Shown here: positions 1 through 5,526 of the stretch, piece by piece
Layout: every line of letters starts with the position of its first letter
Position numbering within the stretch: the first letter of the stretch is position 1
NCBI GenBank assembly: GCA_003454415.1
Contig: DMKG01000171.1
Coordinates: 11,933 to 17,458 of the forward strand
Direction: 5' to 3'
Length of the DNA: 5,526 nt
From: Alphaproteobacteria bacterium
GTDB lineage: Bacteria > Pseudomonadota > Alphaproteobacteria > UBA11222
Notes under the pieces: model-generated
Database searches by the model: none
Seen by the model: the letters and a program-made list of their open reading frames with translations, nothing else
Told to the model about the DNA's origin: nothing
Position numbers and translations under genes: made by a program

Positions 1-1348
1 AGCGGGACTGGCCAGTGACGGGGGCCTGTATGTGCCTAAATACTGGCCACACTTCTCGACACATGAAATCGCCATGCTGGCGGGGCTCGCCTATCCTGAC
101 CTCGCCCTGCGGATCATGCAGCCCCTGGTGGGAGCGGCGATCGGAACCCCTGCGCTGAAGCTTATGATCGAGGAAGCCTATGCCGGCTTTGATCATGCCG
201 CGGTGACGCCGCTTCGGCAGCTTGATCACAATACCTGGCTGATGGAGCTTTTTCACGGTCCCACCCTGGCGTTCAAGGATGTGGCGCTGCAATTGGTGGG
301 CCGTCTGTTCGATCATGTGCTGGAAAAACGCGGCGGCCGCGTTTGCATCCTCACCGCCACTTCGGGGGATACCGGCAGCGCAGCGATTCACGCAATCAAG
401 GGAAACGCGGCGGCGGATATTTTCGTGCTGCATCCCAAGGGGCGCACCTCTGAAATTCAGCGCCGCCAGATGACCACCGTGCTCGCGCCCAATGTGCATA
501 ATCTGGCCATTCAGGGCTCCTTTGATGACTGCCAGAATCTGGTGAAGGCGATGTTCAATCATTCGGAATTCCGCGCCCGCATGAATCTCTCGGGAATGAA
601 TTCCATCAATTGGGCGCGGATCCTGCCGCAGATTGTCTATTATTTTCATGCGGTGCTGGCCCTGGGGGGCGGCGCCCGCGCGGTTGACTTCAGCGTTCCG
701 ACAGGGAATTTCGGCGACATCTATGCAGGCTATGCGGCGAAACGGATGGGATTGCCCATCAACCGGCTGCTGATCGCCACGAACAGCAATGACATTCTGA
801 CCCGCACCCTGGAAACGGGAACCTATAGTCTTGCAGAAGTGCAGGCGACCGTCAGCCCAAGCATGGACATTCAGGTGTCGAGCAATTTCGAACGGCTGCT
901 CTATGAAGCGGTGGGAAGGGGAAGCGTCGCGCCTTATTTTCAGAACCTTGCGCAGTCCGGAAGTTTTACCCTGCCCCATGGCGCGCATGACTACATCACC
1001 GGACAGTTCAGCGCCTATCGCGCCAATGAAAACGCGACATTGAATGAAATCAGGCGTACTTACCAGGAAACCGGCCTGCTGATCGATCCGCATACCGCGG
1101 TTGGCCGGGTGGCTTCGCGCCTGTATGCGGGTGAGCCGCAAACCCCCATGGTGGTGCTTGCCACAGCACATCCCGCCAAATTTCCCGAGGCCGTGGAAGA
1201 GGCTACCGGAATCCGCCCGCAATTGCCCGCGCGTTATCATGACCTCATGACGATGCCGGAAAGGTATACAACCTTGCCGAATGAGGCGGCGGCGGCAGAA
1301 GCCTTCATCGAAGCGCATTGTCAGGGAAAGGACGCGCGCCTGGCGTAA
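1..1348 (+). CDS. thrC: Threonine synthase, 5'-truncated by window edge
   Basis: A PLP-dependent cytoplasmic enzyme that converts O-phospho-L-homoserine to L-threonine, the last step of threonine synthesis. The frame is open from base 2 and begins with AGLASDGGLYVP, a conserved stretch near the N-terminus of this family, so the true start lies perhaps 15-20 codons outside the window and the GTG at 32 is an internal valine. Counting from that valine: HGPTLAFKD (75-83) carries the PLP Schiff-base lysine K82; TSGDTGSAA (110-118) is the cofactor phosphate loop; NSINWARILPQ (190-200), PTGNFGD (223-229), SSNFERLLYE (283-292), DPHTAVG (352-358) and ATAHPAKFPEAV (377-388) are further family signatures. 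The stop is TAA at 1346-1348. The estimated full length of about 465-470 residues fits the long bacterial form. All key residues are present and nothing looks broken. It converges on the thiolase-like gene, with a hairpin between them. Confidence 0.97.
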   Translation, partial: AGLASDGGLYVPKYWPHFSTHEIAMLAGLAYPDLALRIMQPLVGAAIGTPALKLMIEEAYAGFDHAAVTPLRQLDHNTWLMELFHGPTLAFKDVALQLVGRLFDHVLEKRGGRVCILTATSGDTGSAAIHAIKGNAAADIFVLHPKGRTSEIQRRQMTTVLAPNVHNLAIQGSFDDCQNLVKAMFNHSEFRARMNLSGMNSINWARILPQIVYYFHAVLALGGGARAVDFSVPTGNFGDIYAGYAAKRMGLPINRLLIATNSNDILTRTLETGTYSLAEVQATVSPSMDIQVSSNFERLLYEAVGRGSVAPYFQNLAQSGSFTLPHGAHDYITGQFSAYRANENATLNEIRRTYQETGLLIDPHTAVGRVASRLYAGEPQTPMVVLATAHPAKFPEAVEEATGIRPQLPARYHDLMTMPERYTTLPNEAAAAEAFIEAHCQGKDARLA

Positions 1349-1352
1349 ATGA

Positions 1353-1377
1353 AAAAGGCCGGAATTTCCGGCCTTTT
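1353..1377. terminator. Bidirectional rho-independent terminator between convergent genes
   Basis: A perfect inverted repeat lies five bases after the thrC stop: arms 1353-1364 and 1366-1377 around the central base 1365. As RNA it would fold as a stem of about 10 bp, with GGCCGG paired to CCGGCC, a loop of about 5 nt (AATTT), and A and T runs at the two outer ends. The flanking tracts give a T run on either strand, so it can serve thrC on the plus strand and the thiolase-like gene (stop at 1407) on the minus strand. The T tract is only four bases, so efficiency is uncertain. Confidence 0.88.
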
Positions 1378-1406
1378 AGGATACATAGACAGCGTGGAAA
1401 GCGTGT

Positions 1407-2564
1407 TCAGGCGCGCTGAAGTATGTGCACGATGCAGATGGAGCCTGCGCCCATCATATGGACCATGCCCGTGCGTGCTCCTTCCACCTGGAATTTTCCC
1501 TGCTCGCCGCGCAGCTGACGGGTTGCGTCCCACACCTGGGCCAGACCGGTCGGGCCACCCGGATGTCCACGCGCGATCAGTCCGCCGTCGGGAGAGAAGG
1601 GCACCCGGCCGCCAAGCGTGGTTTCGCCATCGTGCAGCATTCTGTCGCCTTCGCCGGGACCGCAGAAGCCGAGCAGTTCGTAATACATCAGTTCTTCGAT
1701 GGGGAAGGCGTCATGCACATGTACGAAGTCGATGTCCTTCGGACCCAGCCCCGCTTCTTTATAGGCGGCCTGCCCGGTGAGCTCCGTGGAGGAAGACGGA
1801 CCCACCACCGCGCCCATGAAAATATGCCCGTCGTTGTAAACCTCTGACTGGGACTGGGAGGCCAGCACCTTGATGATCGGCCTGCCATTGGCGTATTTTT
1901 GCGCCCATTCCTTGGTGGCGACAATCGCGCAGGCGGCTCCCGCGCCGCTGGCGCAGGCCATCATGGCGGTGTGCGGATACGCCACCATATCGGCGGCCAG
2001 CACTTCTTCCACAGTGACTTCATGGTCGGCGCGGCGCTGCGACATGGGGTTGTGCCGTCCGTGATTCCAGTTTTTCGCGGCGACCTTGGCGAAAGTCTCG
2101 ATCGTGGTGCCGTTTTCATGCATCCGGCGTTGCGCCCACATGGCGAAGAATCCGGCCGGCAGCATGATGTTTTCCATCGAAGGCAGCTTTTTCTTGCCGG
2201 GAACCGTGCGGCTCATGGGATTTCCCATCAGGCGCATGTCGTCGTAACCGAGCGCCATGGCCACCTCGCACTGCCCGCCGGAAACCGCCCAGACCGCTTC
2301 ACGGAAGGCAGAAGAGCCGGTGGCGGAAGCATTCTCCACATGGGTCACCGGCACGCCGGTCAGGCCAAGATCCTTGGCGAAGCCGATCCCTTCCGTCATG
2401 CCGCCGCCAATATAACCATTGTAAAGGGCGCCAATGTCGCGGAACTTAATTCCCGCATCTTTCAGAGCGTCCATCCCTGCGGTGAAATACAGATCGCGTT
2501 TCGGGATATAGTCCTTGGAGAACCGGTGCATCCCCACGCCAATAACGTAAACATCTCTATTCAT
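1407..2564 (-). CDS. SCP2-type thiolase-like protein lacking the catalytic cysteine
   Basis: A 385-residue thiolase-superfamily protein of the SCP-x / lipid-transfer type (the group usually named acetyl-CoA acetyltransferase or thiolase domain-containing protein), expected to bind CoA thioesters in the cytoplasm. The N-terminus (VYVIGVGMHRFSK), HVHDAF (282-287), the glycine-rich GGLIARGHPGGPTGLAQ (327-343) and the C-terminal EGARTGMVHMMGAG (361-374) follow the family order. H284 and H334 are kept. The nucleophile motif, normally like ENACATGS, reads ENASATGS, so Ser80 (TCC, bases 2327-2325) replaces the expected Cys; GHPGGPTG also departs from the usual GHPxGATG. The start chosen is MNRDVYV because AGGAG lies 8 bases upstream; an in-frame extension to 2672 would run back through the DUF35 gene. 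The start lies 2 bases after the upstream stop, so translational coupling is likely. True thiolase activity is doubtful; an aldolase or binding role, as in the DUF35-partnered steroid aldolase Ltp2, is an alternative. Confidence 0.9.
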   Translation of the reverse strand: MNRDVYVIGVGMHRFSKDYIPKRDLYFTAGMDALKDAGIKFRDIGALYNGYIGGGMTEGIGFAKDLGLTGVPVTHVENASATGSSAFREAVWAVSGGQCEVAMALGYDDMRLMGNPMSRTVPGKKKLPSMENIMLPAGFFAMWAQRRMHENGTTIETFAKVAAKNWNHGRHNPMSQRRADHEVTVEEVLAADMVAYPHTAMMACASGAGAACAIVATKEWAQKYANGRPIIKVLASQSQSEVYNDGHIFMGAVVGPSSSTELTGQAAYKEAGLGPKDIDFVHVHDAFPIEELMYYELLGFCGPGEGDRMLHDGETTLGGRVPFSPDGGLIARGHPGGPTGLAQVWDATRQLRGEQGKFQVEGARTGMVHMMGAGSICIVHILQRA

Positions 2565-2566
2565 TG

Positions 2567-2983
2567 TTATTTCTCCTGCACTGGGACGAATTTGAAGCCG
2601 CAGTATTGAGTGCCATCCTCTTCGGTGACCACGGGATTCGGAACAAGCTTCATTTTCATTCCGATTTTCCAATCTCCCATCTTGCCGTCTATCGGCGCCT
2701 GAATGCGCACGCCTTCCGGCAGGTCGATCTGGCCGACGCCATAACCCGCCACTTTTTCACGGCTACCCATTTTGGGCATCATAATGAAGGACCAGGAAAA
2801 CAGCACGCCTTCCGGGGACAGTTCAACAGTCTCGACCGGTTCCGATGTGATGGGGCACAGTTTGCGGATCGGAAAATAGTGCTTGTTCGCCGCCTTGCTG
2901 TAGGAGCCAAGCAATCTTGCCGGCTGATCCGGATTTTCCGGGATAATCATATAGCCCTCTTCGAGAGGGACTTGCTTCGCCAT
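2567..2983 (-). CDS. DUF35 OB-fold protein with degenerate zinc ribbon
   Basis: A 138-residue protein of the Zn-ribbon/OB-fold (DUF35) family. These are small partners of thiolase-superfamily enzymes that form part of, or bridge, the CoA-substrate site. The ribbon region is at 26-46 (around HYFPIRKLCP) and the OB-fold at about 57-134, with the typical GVLFSWSFI strand, VGQIDLPEGVRI and IGMKMKLVP. In ordinary members the ribbon holds two CxxC pairs. Here the aligned positions are S29, A32, C43 and T46, so only one cysteine is left and zinc binding is unlikely. The ATG at 2983 was chosen because AGGGAG stands 7 bases upstream and the family begins close to this point; an in-frame ATG at 3016 and the extension to 3052 lack a ribosome site. 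It is first in an operon with the thiolase-like gene and overwhelmingly likely to be its complex partner. The family call is firm; the substrate is unknown. Confidence 0.88.
   Translation of the reverse strand: MAKQVPLEEGYMIIPENPDQPARLLGSYSKAANKHYFPIRKLCPITSEPVETVELSPEGVLFSWSFIMMPKMGSREKVAGYGVGQIDLPEGVRIQAPIDGKMGDWKIGMKMKLVPNPVVTEEDGTQYCGFKFVPVQEK
2573..2577 (-). promoter_or_regulatory. Ribosome binding site of the thiolase-like gene
   Basis: AGGAG on the minus strand, 8 bases before the ATG at 2564 and inside the last codons of the DUF35 gene. It fixes the start at MNRDVYV rather than at the upstream in-frame ATG at 2672, and points to coupled translation of the two genes. Confidence 0.75.
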
Positions 2984-2990
2984 TTCATTT

Positions 2991-2996
2991 CTCCCT
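2991..2996 (-). promoter_or_regulatory. Ribosome binding site of the DUF35 gene
   Basis: AGGGAG on the minus strand, 7 bases before the ATG at 2983. It decides between this start and longer in-frame options at 3016 and 3052, neither of which has a comparable site. Confidence 0.7.
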
Positions 2997-3046
2997 GCGG
3001 ATATTGGATGTTCCATTCTATCGGTGATCGCGGTTAGCGTTCGAAA

Positions 3047-3052
3047 TGTCAA
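3047..3052 (-). promoter_or_regulatory. Candidate -35 element for the DUF35/thiolase operon
   Basis: A perfect TTGACA on the minus strand, about 64 bases before the DUF35 start. A good -10 hexamer is missing at 16-18 bases: the 17-base position reads GATCAC. TAGAAT (3020-3015) is better in sequence but 26 bases away. It may be an activator-dependent promoter or a chance match. Confidence 0.3.
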
Positions 3053-3074
3053 GATTAAAGCATGGGGGGAATTT

Positions 3075-3093
3075 TACAATTCTGTTGATTGTA
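3075..3093. repeat. Inverted repeat TACAAT-N7-ATTGTA, candidate operator
   Basis: A perfect 6-bp dyad with a 7-base spacer (19 bp overall), overlapped on its left by a second small dyad, GAATT-N4-AATTC (3069-3082). It lies just upstream of the minus-strand TTGACA and about 100 bases from the DUF35 start, a plausible place for a dimeric regulator of the divergent genes. No regulator gene is in the window, so the binding protein is unknown. Confidence 0.4.
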
Positions 3094-3262
3094 TCGGACA
3101 AAAACATTGCGCCGTTGAATAGTTCTTCTTGCAACGAAAGCCTGTTTTCATGATATGAGATGGGGGTTAGGGGTATGGGCGCTGTTTACTCTGGCATACT
3201 CATCAAAGCTATGCTGTATAGCGCTTTCGAACTCTCGTTAAACACATCTTGGCCGAAACATA

Positions 3263-3280
3263 ATCCGGTCATAACCGGAT
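3263..3280. repeat. Inverted repeat ATCCGGT-N4-ACCGGAT, operator or leader hairpin
   Basis: A perfect 7-bp dyad with the 4-base spacer CATA, ending 27 bases before the transporter GTG. It could be an operator for a dimeric repressor overlapping the transcription start, or an RNA hairpin in the leader just upstream of the ribosome binding site. There is no T tract after it, so it is not a terminator. Confidence 0.5.
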
Positions 3281-3295
3281 CGCCAGGACGCTTGC

Positions 3296-3302
3296 AGGGG
3301 GG
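3296..3302 (+). promoter_or_regulatory. Ribosome binding site of the RND transporter
   Basis: AGGGGGG, 5 bases before the GTG at 3308. The frame is closed upstream by TAA at 3272-3274 and there is no ATG between, which supports GTG as the start. Confidence 0.65.
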
Positions 3303-3307
3303 AAACT

Positions 3308-5526
3308 GTGAAGAGTATTGAGAATTTCGCCTTTCGGTTTAAAGCCTTGATATTGGGCTTTCTTTTTATTCTTACCGTTTTCATGGGCTATTTTGCAACC
3401 CAGCTCCGGATGGACGCCGGCTTCAACAAGATGCTTCCCCAGGGGCATGAATATATAAATACTTTTTTTCAGTATTCGGAAGCATTTGGCGGCGGCAACA
3501 GAATTCTTGTCGTGCTGGAGGCCAAAAAGGGAGAAATCTGGACGCCGGAATTTCTGCAGACGCTCAAGAAAGCAACGGATGATATTTTCTTCATACCGGG
3601 CGTGGCGCGTCATACGGTAACCTCCCTCTGGACGCCCAATACCCGCTATCTTGCAGTGACGGAAGATGGGATTGAAGCGGGCGACGTGATCCCGGCCAAT
3701 TTCAAACCGACGCCGGAAGCGATAAAAAAGGTTCTGGAAAACACCTTGCGCGCCGACCTGGTTGGCCGGCTGGTTTCTACCAATTTCCGGGCGGCGATGA
3801 TCCGCGCCGAGCTCCTCGACGTCAATCCTGAAACTCGTCAGCGACTGGATTATTTTGACGTTGCGGACAAACTGGAGAACGAGGTCCGCAATAAATACAT
3901 TTCCGACGATGTTGATGTTAAGATTATAGGTTTCGCCAAACTTACCGGCGATATCGCCGATGGCGCCGAAAGCGTGGTGCAGTTTTTCGGCGTTGCTTTC
4001 ATCCTCACCTGCATCATGCTGTGGCTCTATTGCCGGTCGGTCCGTCTGACGGTCGTCACAGTCTCCAGTTCTCTCTGCTCTCTGATCTGGCAATTCGGCC
4101 TGCTCAATATCATGGGGTTTGGCCTTGACCCTCTGGCGGTTCTCGTCCCCTTCCTGGTGTTTGCGATCGGCGTCAGCCATGGGGTTCAGCAGGTCAATAT
4201 GATCGGCGCTGAAATCGCTGCTGGTCTCGACAAGGAAAAAGCGGCGCGGGTGACTTTTTCCTTCCTGTTGCGGCCGGGCGCGGTGGCCCTGATGACCTGT
4301 CTTGCAGGCTTCGCAACCCTGTACATCATTCCGATTGGCATGATTCAGGAACTGGCTATTACTTCCTCCATAGGCGTGGGCCTGAAGATCATTTCGAATC
4401 TCATCATGCTGCCGCTGATGGCTTCTTATATTGCGCCAGGCGCGGAGTATGGCGAAAAAGTGAAACGCGCCATGGATGCGCGCGCCAAGGCATGGCCTTA
4501 TCTGGCCAGAATCGCCATCCCCCGCAATGCCTTTATATTCATTGGCTTTTGTATGATCATCGGGACTGTCGGCTTTATCCAGGGGTCGAAACGCCAGATT
4601 GGCGACGTGCACTCTGGGGCTGGCGAATTACGCCCTGAAGCCCGTTATAATCTGGACAGCCAGTATATCGCGGAAAACTTCGCGCTTGGCCTGAACGTAT
4701 TGACGGTTATCGCCGAAACGCCCAAGGCCGCCTGTATTGATTACGGGGTAATGGATTTTCTTGACCGGTTTTCCTGGTATATGAAGAATGTTCCTGGGGT
4801 GGTCACGACCCTCAGTCTGACGGCCATCGCAAAAAACGTGAACGCCTTGTGGCAGGAGGGGCATCTGAAGATGAGAGCCCTTCCACGCGCAAGCAGCGCC
4901 CTGGCGCAGGCGACTTCCAATGTAGAAAGCAGTTCCGGTCTGCTTGACTCCCAATGCTCCATACTTCCGACTCATATTTATCTGGCGGACACAAAGGCGG
5001 AAACCGTGAAAACGGTGGTCAAGGCGGCAGAGGACTTCATCAATGACCCCGCCAATCAGTCAGATGACATCAAGATGCGGATCGGCACCGGAAATGTAAC
5101 CATTGTTTCTGCGACCAACCAGGTGGTGGAGCATTCGGAAATTCCCATGCTGCTCTATGTGTATGCAGTAGTCATGGTGTTGGTGATCTTTGTATACCGT
5201 GAGTGGCGCGGCGCGATCTGTTGTGTGGTGCCGCTCATCCTGTCCACGATTATCGGCAACTGGTTCCTGAATGGGGCGGGGATTGGGCTCAAGATATCGA
5301 CCTTGCCTGTGCTGGCGATAGCGGTAGGTATTGGCGTCGATTACGGGATTTACGAATACAACCGGATGCAGCGTTATATGCGCATGGGCGTATCGCCGCA
5401 CGAGGCCTATTTACAGGCGTTGAACGATGTGGGATCGGCCACCATGTTCACCGGCGGCACGCTGGCGATCGGGGTGTCCACCTGGATTTTCTCCGAGCTG
5501 AAATTCCAGGCGGATATGGGCCTGCT
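3308..5526 (+). CDS. RND/MMPL-family transporter, 3'-truncated by window edge
   Basis: An inner-membrane RND-superfamily permease (MMPL / COG1033-type predicted exporter), a group that moves lipids and other hydrophobic molecules using the proton gradient. 739 complete codons are open from GTG to the edge. TM1 is at about 13-30, followed by a periplasmic loop (31-224) with the family-like segment LPQGHEYINTFFQYSEAFGG. TM2-TM6 lie between about 225 and 375, TM7 at 408-424, a second loop runs 425-612, then TM8-TM11 lie between about 613 and 730; TM12 and the tail are missing, perhaps 30-60 residues. The second half has GVDYG (676-680), the position of the proton-relay Asp-Tyr pair known in MmpL3. 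The matching first-half site reads GVSHG (288-292), so the relay is asymmetric. The second loop holds two cysteines (476, 550) that could form a disulfide. It is transcribed divergently from the DUF35/thiolase pair; the substrate is unknown. Confidence 0.93.
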   Translation, partial: MKSIENFAFRFKALILGFLFILTVFMGYFATQLRMDAGFNKMLPQGHEYINTFFQYSEAFGGGNRILVVLEAKKGEIWTPEFLQTLKKATDDIFFIPGVARHTVTSLWTPNTRYLAVTEDGIEAGDVIPANFKPTPEAIKKVLENTLRADLVGRLVSTNFRAAMIRAELLDVNPETRQRLDYFDVADKLENEVRNKYISDDVDVKIIGFAKLTGDIADGAESVVQFFGVAFILTCIMLWLYCRSVRLTVVTVSSSLCSLIWQFGLLNIMGFGLDPLAVLVPFLVFAIGVSHGVQQVNMIGAEIAAGLDKEKAARVTFSFLLRPGAVALMTCLAGFATLYIIPIGMIQELAITSSIGVGLKIISNLIMLPLMASYIAPGAEYGEKVKRAMDARAKAWPYLARIAIPRNAFIFIGFCMIIGTVGFIQGSKRQIGDVHSGAGELRPEARYNLDSQYIAENFALGLNVLTVIAETPKAACIDYGVMDFLDRFSWYMKNVPGVVTTLSLTAIAKNVNALWQEGHLKMRALPRASSALAQATSNVESSSGLLDSQCSILPTHIYLADTKAETVKTVVKAAEDFINDPANQSDDIKMRIGTGNVTIVSATNQVVEHSEIPMLLYVYAVVMVLVIFVYREWRGAICCVVPLILSTIIGNWFLNGAGIGLKISTLPVLAIAVGIGVDYGIYEYNRMQRYMRMGVSPHEAYLQALNDVGSATMFTGGTLAIGVSTWIFSELKFQADMGL

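Larger units (their letters stand above)
2984..3307. other. Divergent intergenic region (324 bp)
   Basis: This gap separates the minus-strand DUF35/thiolase operon from the plus-strand RND transporter, so it must hold the start signals for both. It is visibly more AT-rich than the flanking genes. It contains two perfect dyads (3075-3093 and 3263-3280), a smaller overlapping dyad GAATT-4-AATTC (3069-3082), an imperfect hairpin GCTAT-5-ATAGC (3208-3222), a TTGACA hexamer on the minus strand, and a G-rich run at 3162-3179. I find no convincing full sigma-70 promoter on the plus strand; TTGCAA (3129-3134) with GATATG (3152-3157) at 17-base spacing is only a weak candidate. No RNA gene is recognised, and no coding region longer than 48 codons. 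Confidence 0.8.

Noticed and set aside
1938..1961. Alternative thiolase nucleophile at MMACASGAGAACA (C204)
   Set aside because: It resembles the ACASG active-site motif, but its position about 124 residues later corresponds to the loop that in other members reads like PVSDGAAA, so it is not the expected nucleophile. A structure model should confirm this.
1899..2609. Plus-strand 236-codon frame opposite the thiolase-like gene
   Set aside because: It mirrors a clear thiolase-family gene, shows no domain and has no ribosome site.
2564..3037. Plus-strand 157-codon frame opposite the DUF35 gene
   Set aside because: It is the complement of a recognisable OB-fold protein and contains no family motif.
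3162..3179. G-quadruplex at GGGGG-TTA-GGGG-TAT-GGG
   Set aside because: Only three runs of three or more guanines are present; a fourth is missing, so an intramolecular three-tetrad quadruplex is not supported.
3155..3241. 28-codon hydrophobic small ORF in the intergenic region
   Set aside because: It has no plausible ribosome binding site, and frames of this length are expected by chance.
3269..4612. Minus-strand 447-codon reading frame under the transporter
   Set aside because: The plus strand codes a continuous RND transporter with membrane segments and family motifs across the same bases. The antisense translation is rich in His, Asn, Gln and Arg without recognisable domains, typical of a shadow frame.
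4628..5401. Minus-strand frames of 60-115 codons under the second half of the transporter
   Set aside because: They are shadows of the open plus-strand transporter frame, with no motifs or start signals.

Overview
The window reads as ordinary chromosomal DNA from a moderately GC-rich proteobacterium, most likely an alphaproteobacterium. This is inferred from the style of the threonine synthase (about 465-470 residues once the missing N-terminus is allowed for), the codon choice and the gene families. No taxonomic marker is present, so the assignment is tentative. I see no insertion sequence, phage gene, CRISPR array, tRNA or rRNA.

Layout. (1) Positions 1-1348, plus strand: threonine synthase (thrC), lacking only its extreme N-terminus, which lies left of the window. 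(2) Positions 1353-1377: a strong symmetrical hairpin with A and T tracts, placed between two convergent genes and probably terminating both. (3) Positions 2983 down to 1407, minus strand: a tight two-gene operon of a DUF35 OB-fold protein followed by an SCP2-type thiolase-like protein. The stop of the first and the start of the second are 2 bases apart. (4) Positions 2984-3307: a divergent intergenic region with two clear inverted repeats and weak promoter candidates. (5) Positions 3308-5526, plus strand: a large RND/MMPL-family membrane transporter starting at GTG and running off the right edge. Long minus-strand reading frames under this gene are shadows.

How the genes may work together. 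thrC is housekeeping and probably unrelated to the rest. DUF35 proteins are known partners of thiolase-superfamily enzymes acting on CoA thioesters, so the pair should form one complex. The divergent RND transporter belongs to a family that moves hydrophobic or lipid-like molecules, and the shared intergenic region suggests joint control. The most unusual point is that both soluble proteins have lost hallmark residues. The thiolase-like protein has Ser80 where the nucleophilic cysteine is expected, and the DUF35 protein keeps only one of the four zinc-ribbon cysteines. The pair is therefore unlikely to perform classical thiolysis; a retro-aldol (side-chain-cleaving) or non-catalytic acyl-CoA-binding role linked to a hydrophobic substrate is a reasonable hypothesis, not a demonstrated function.
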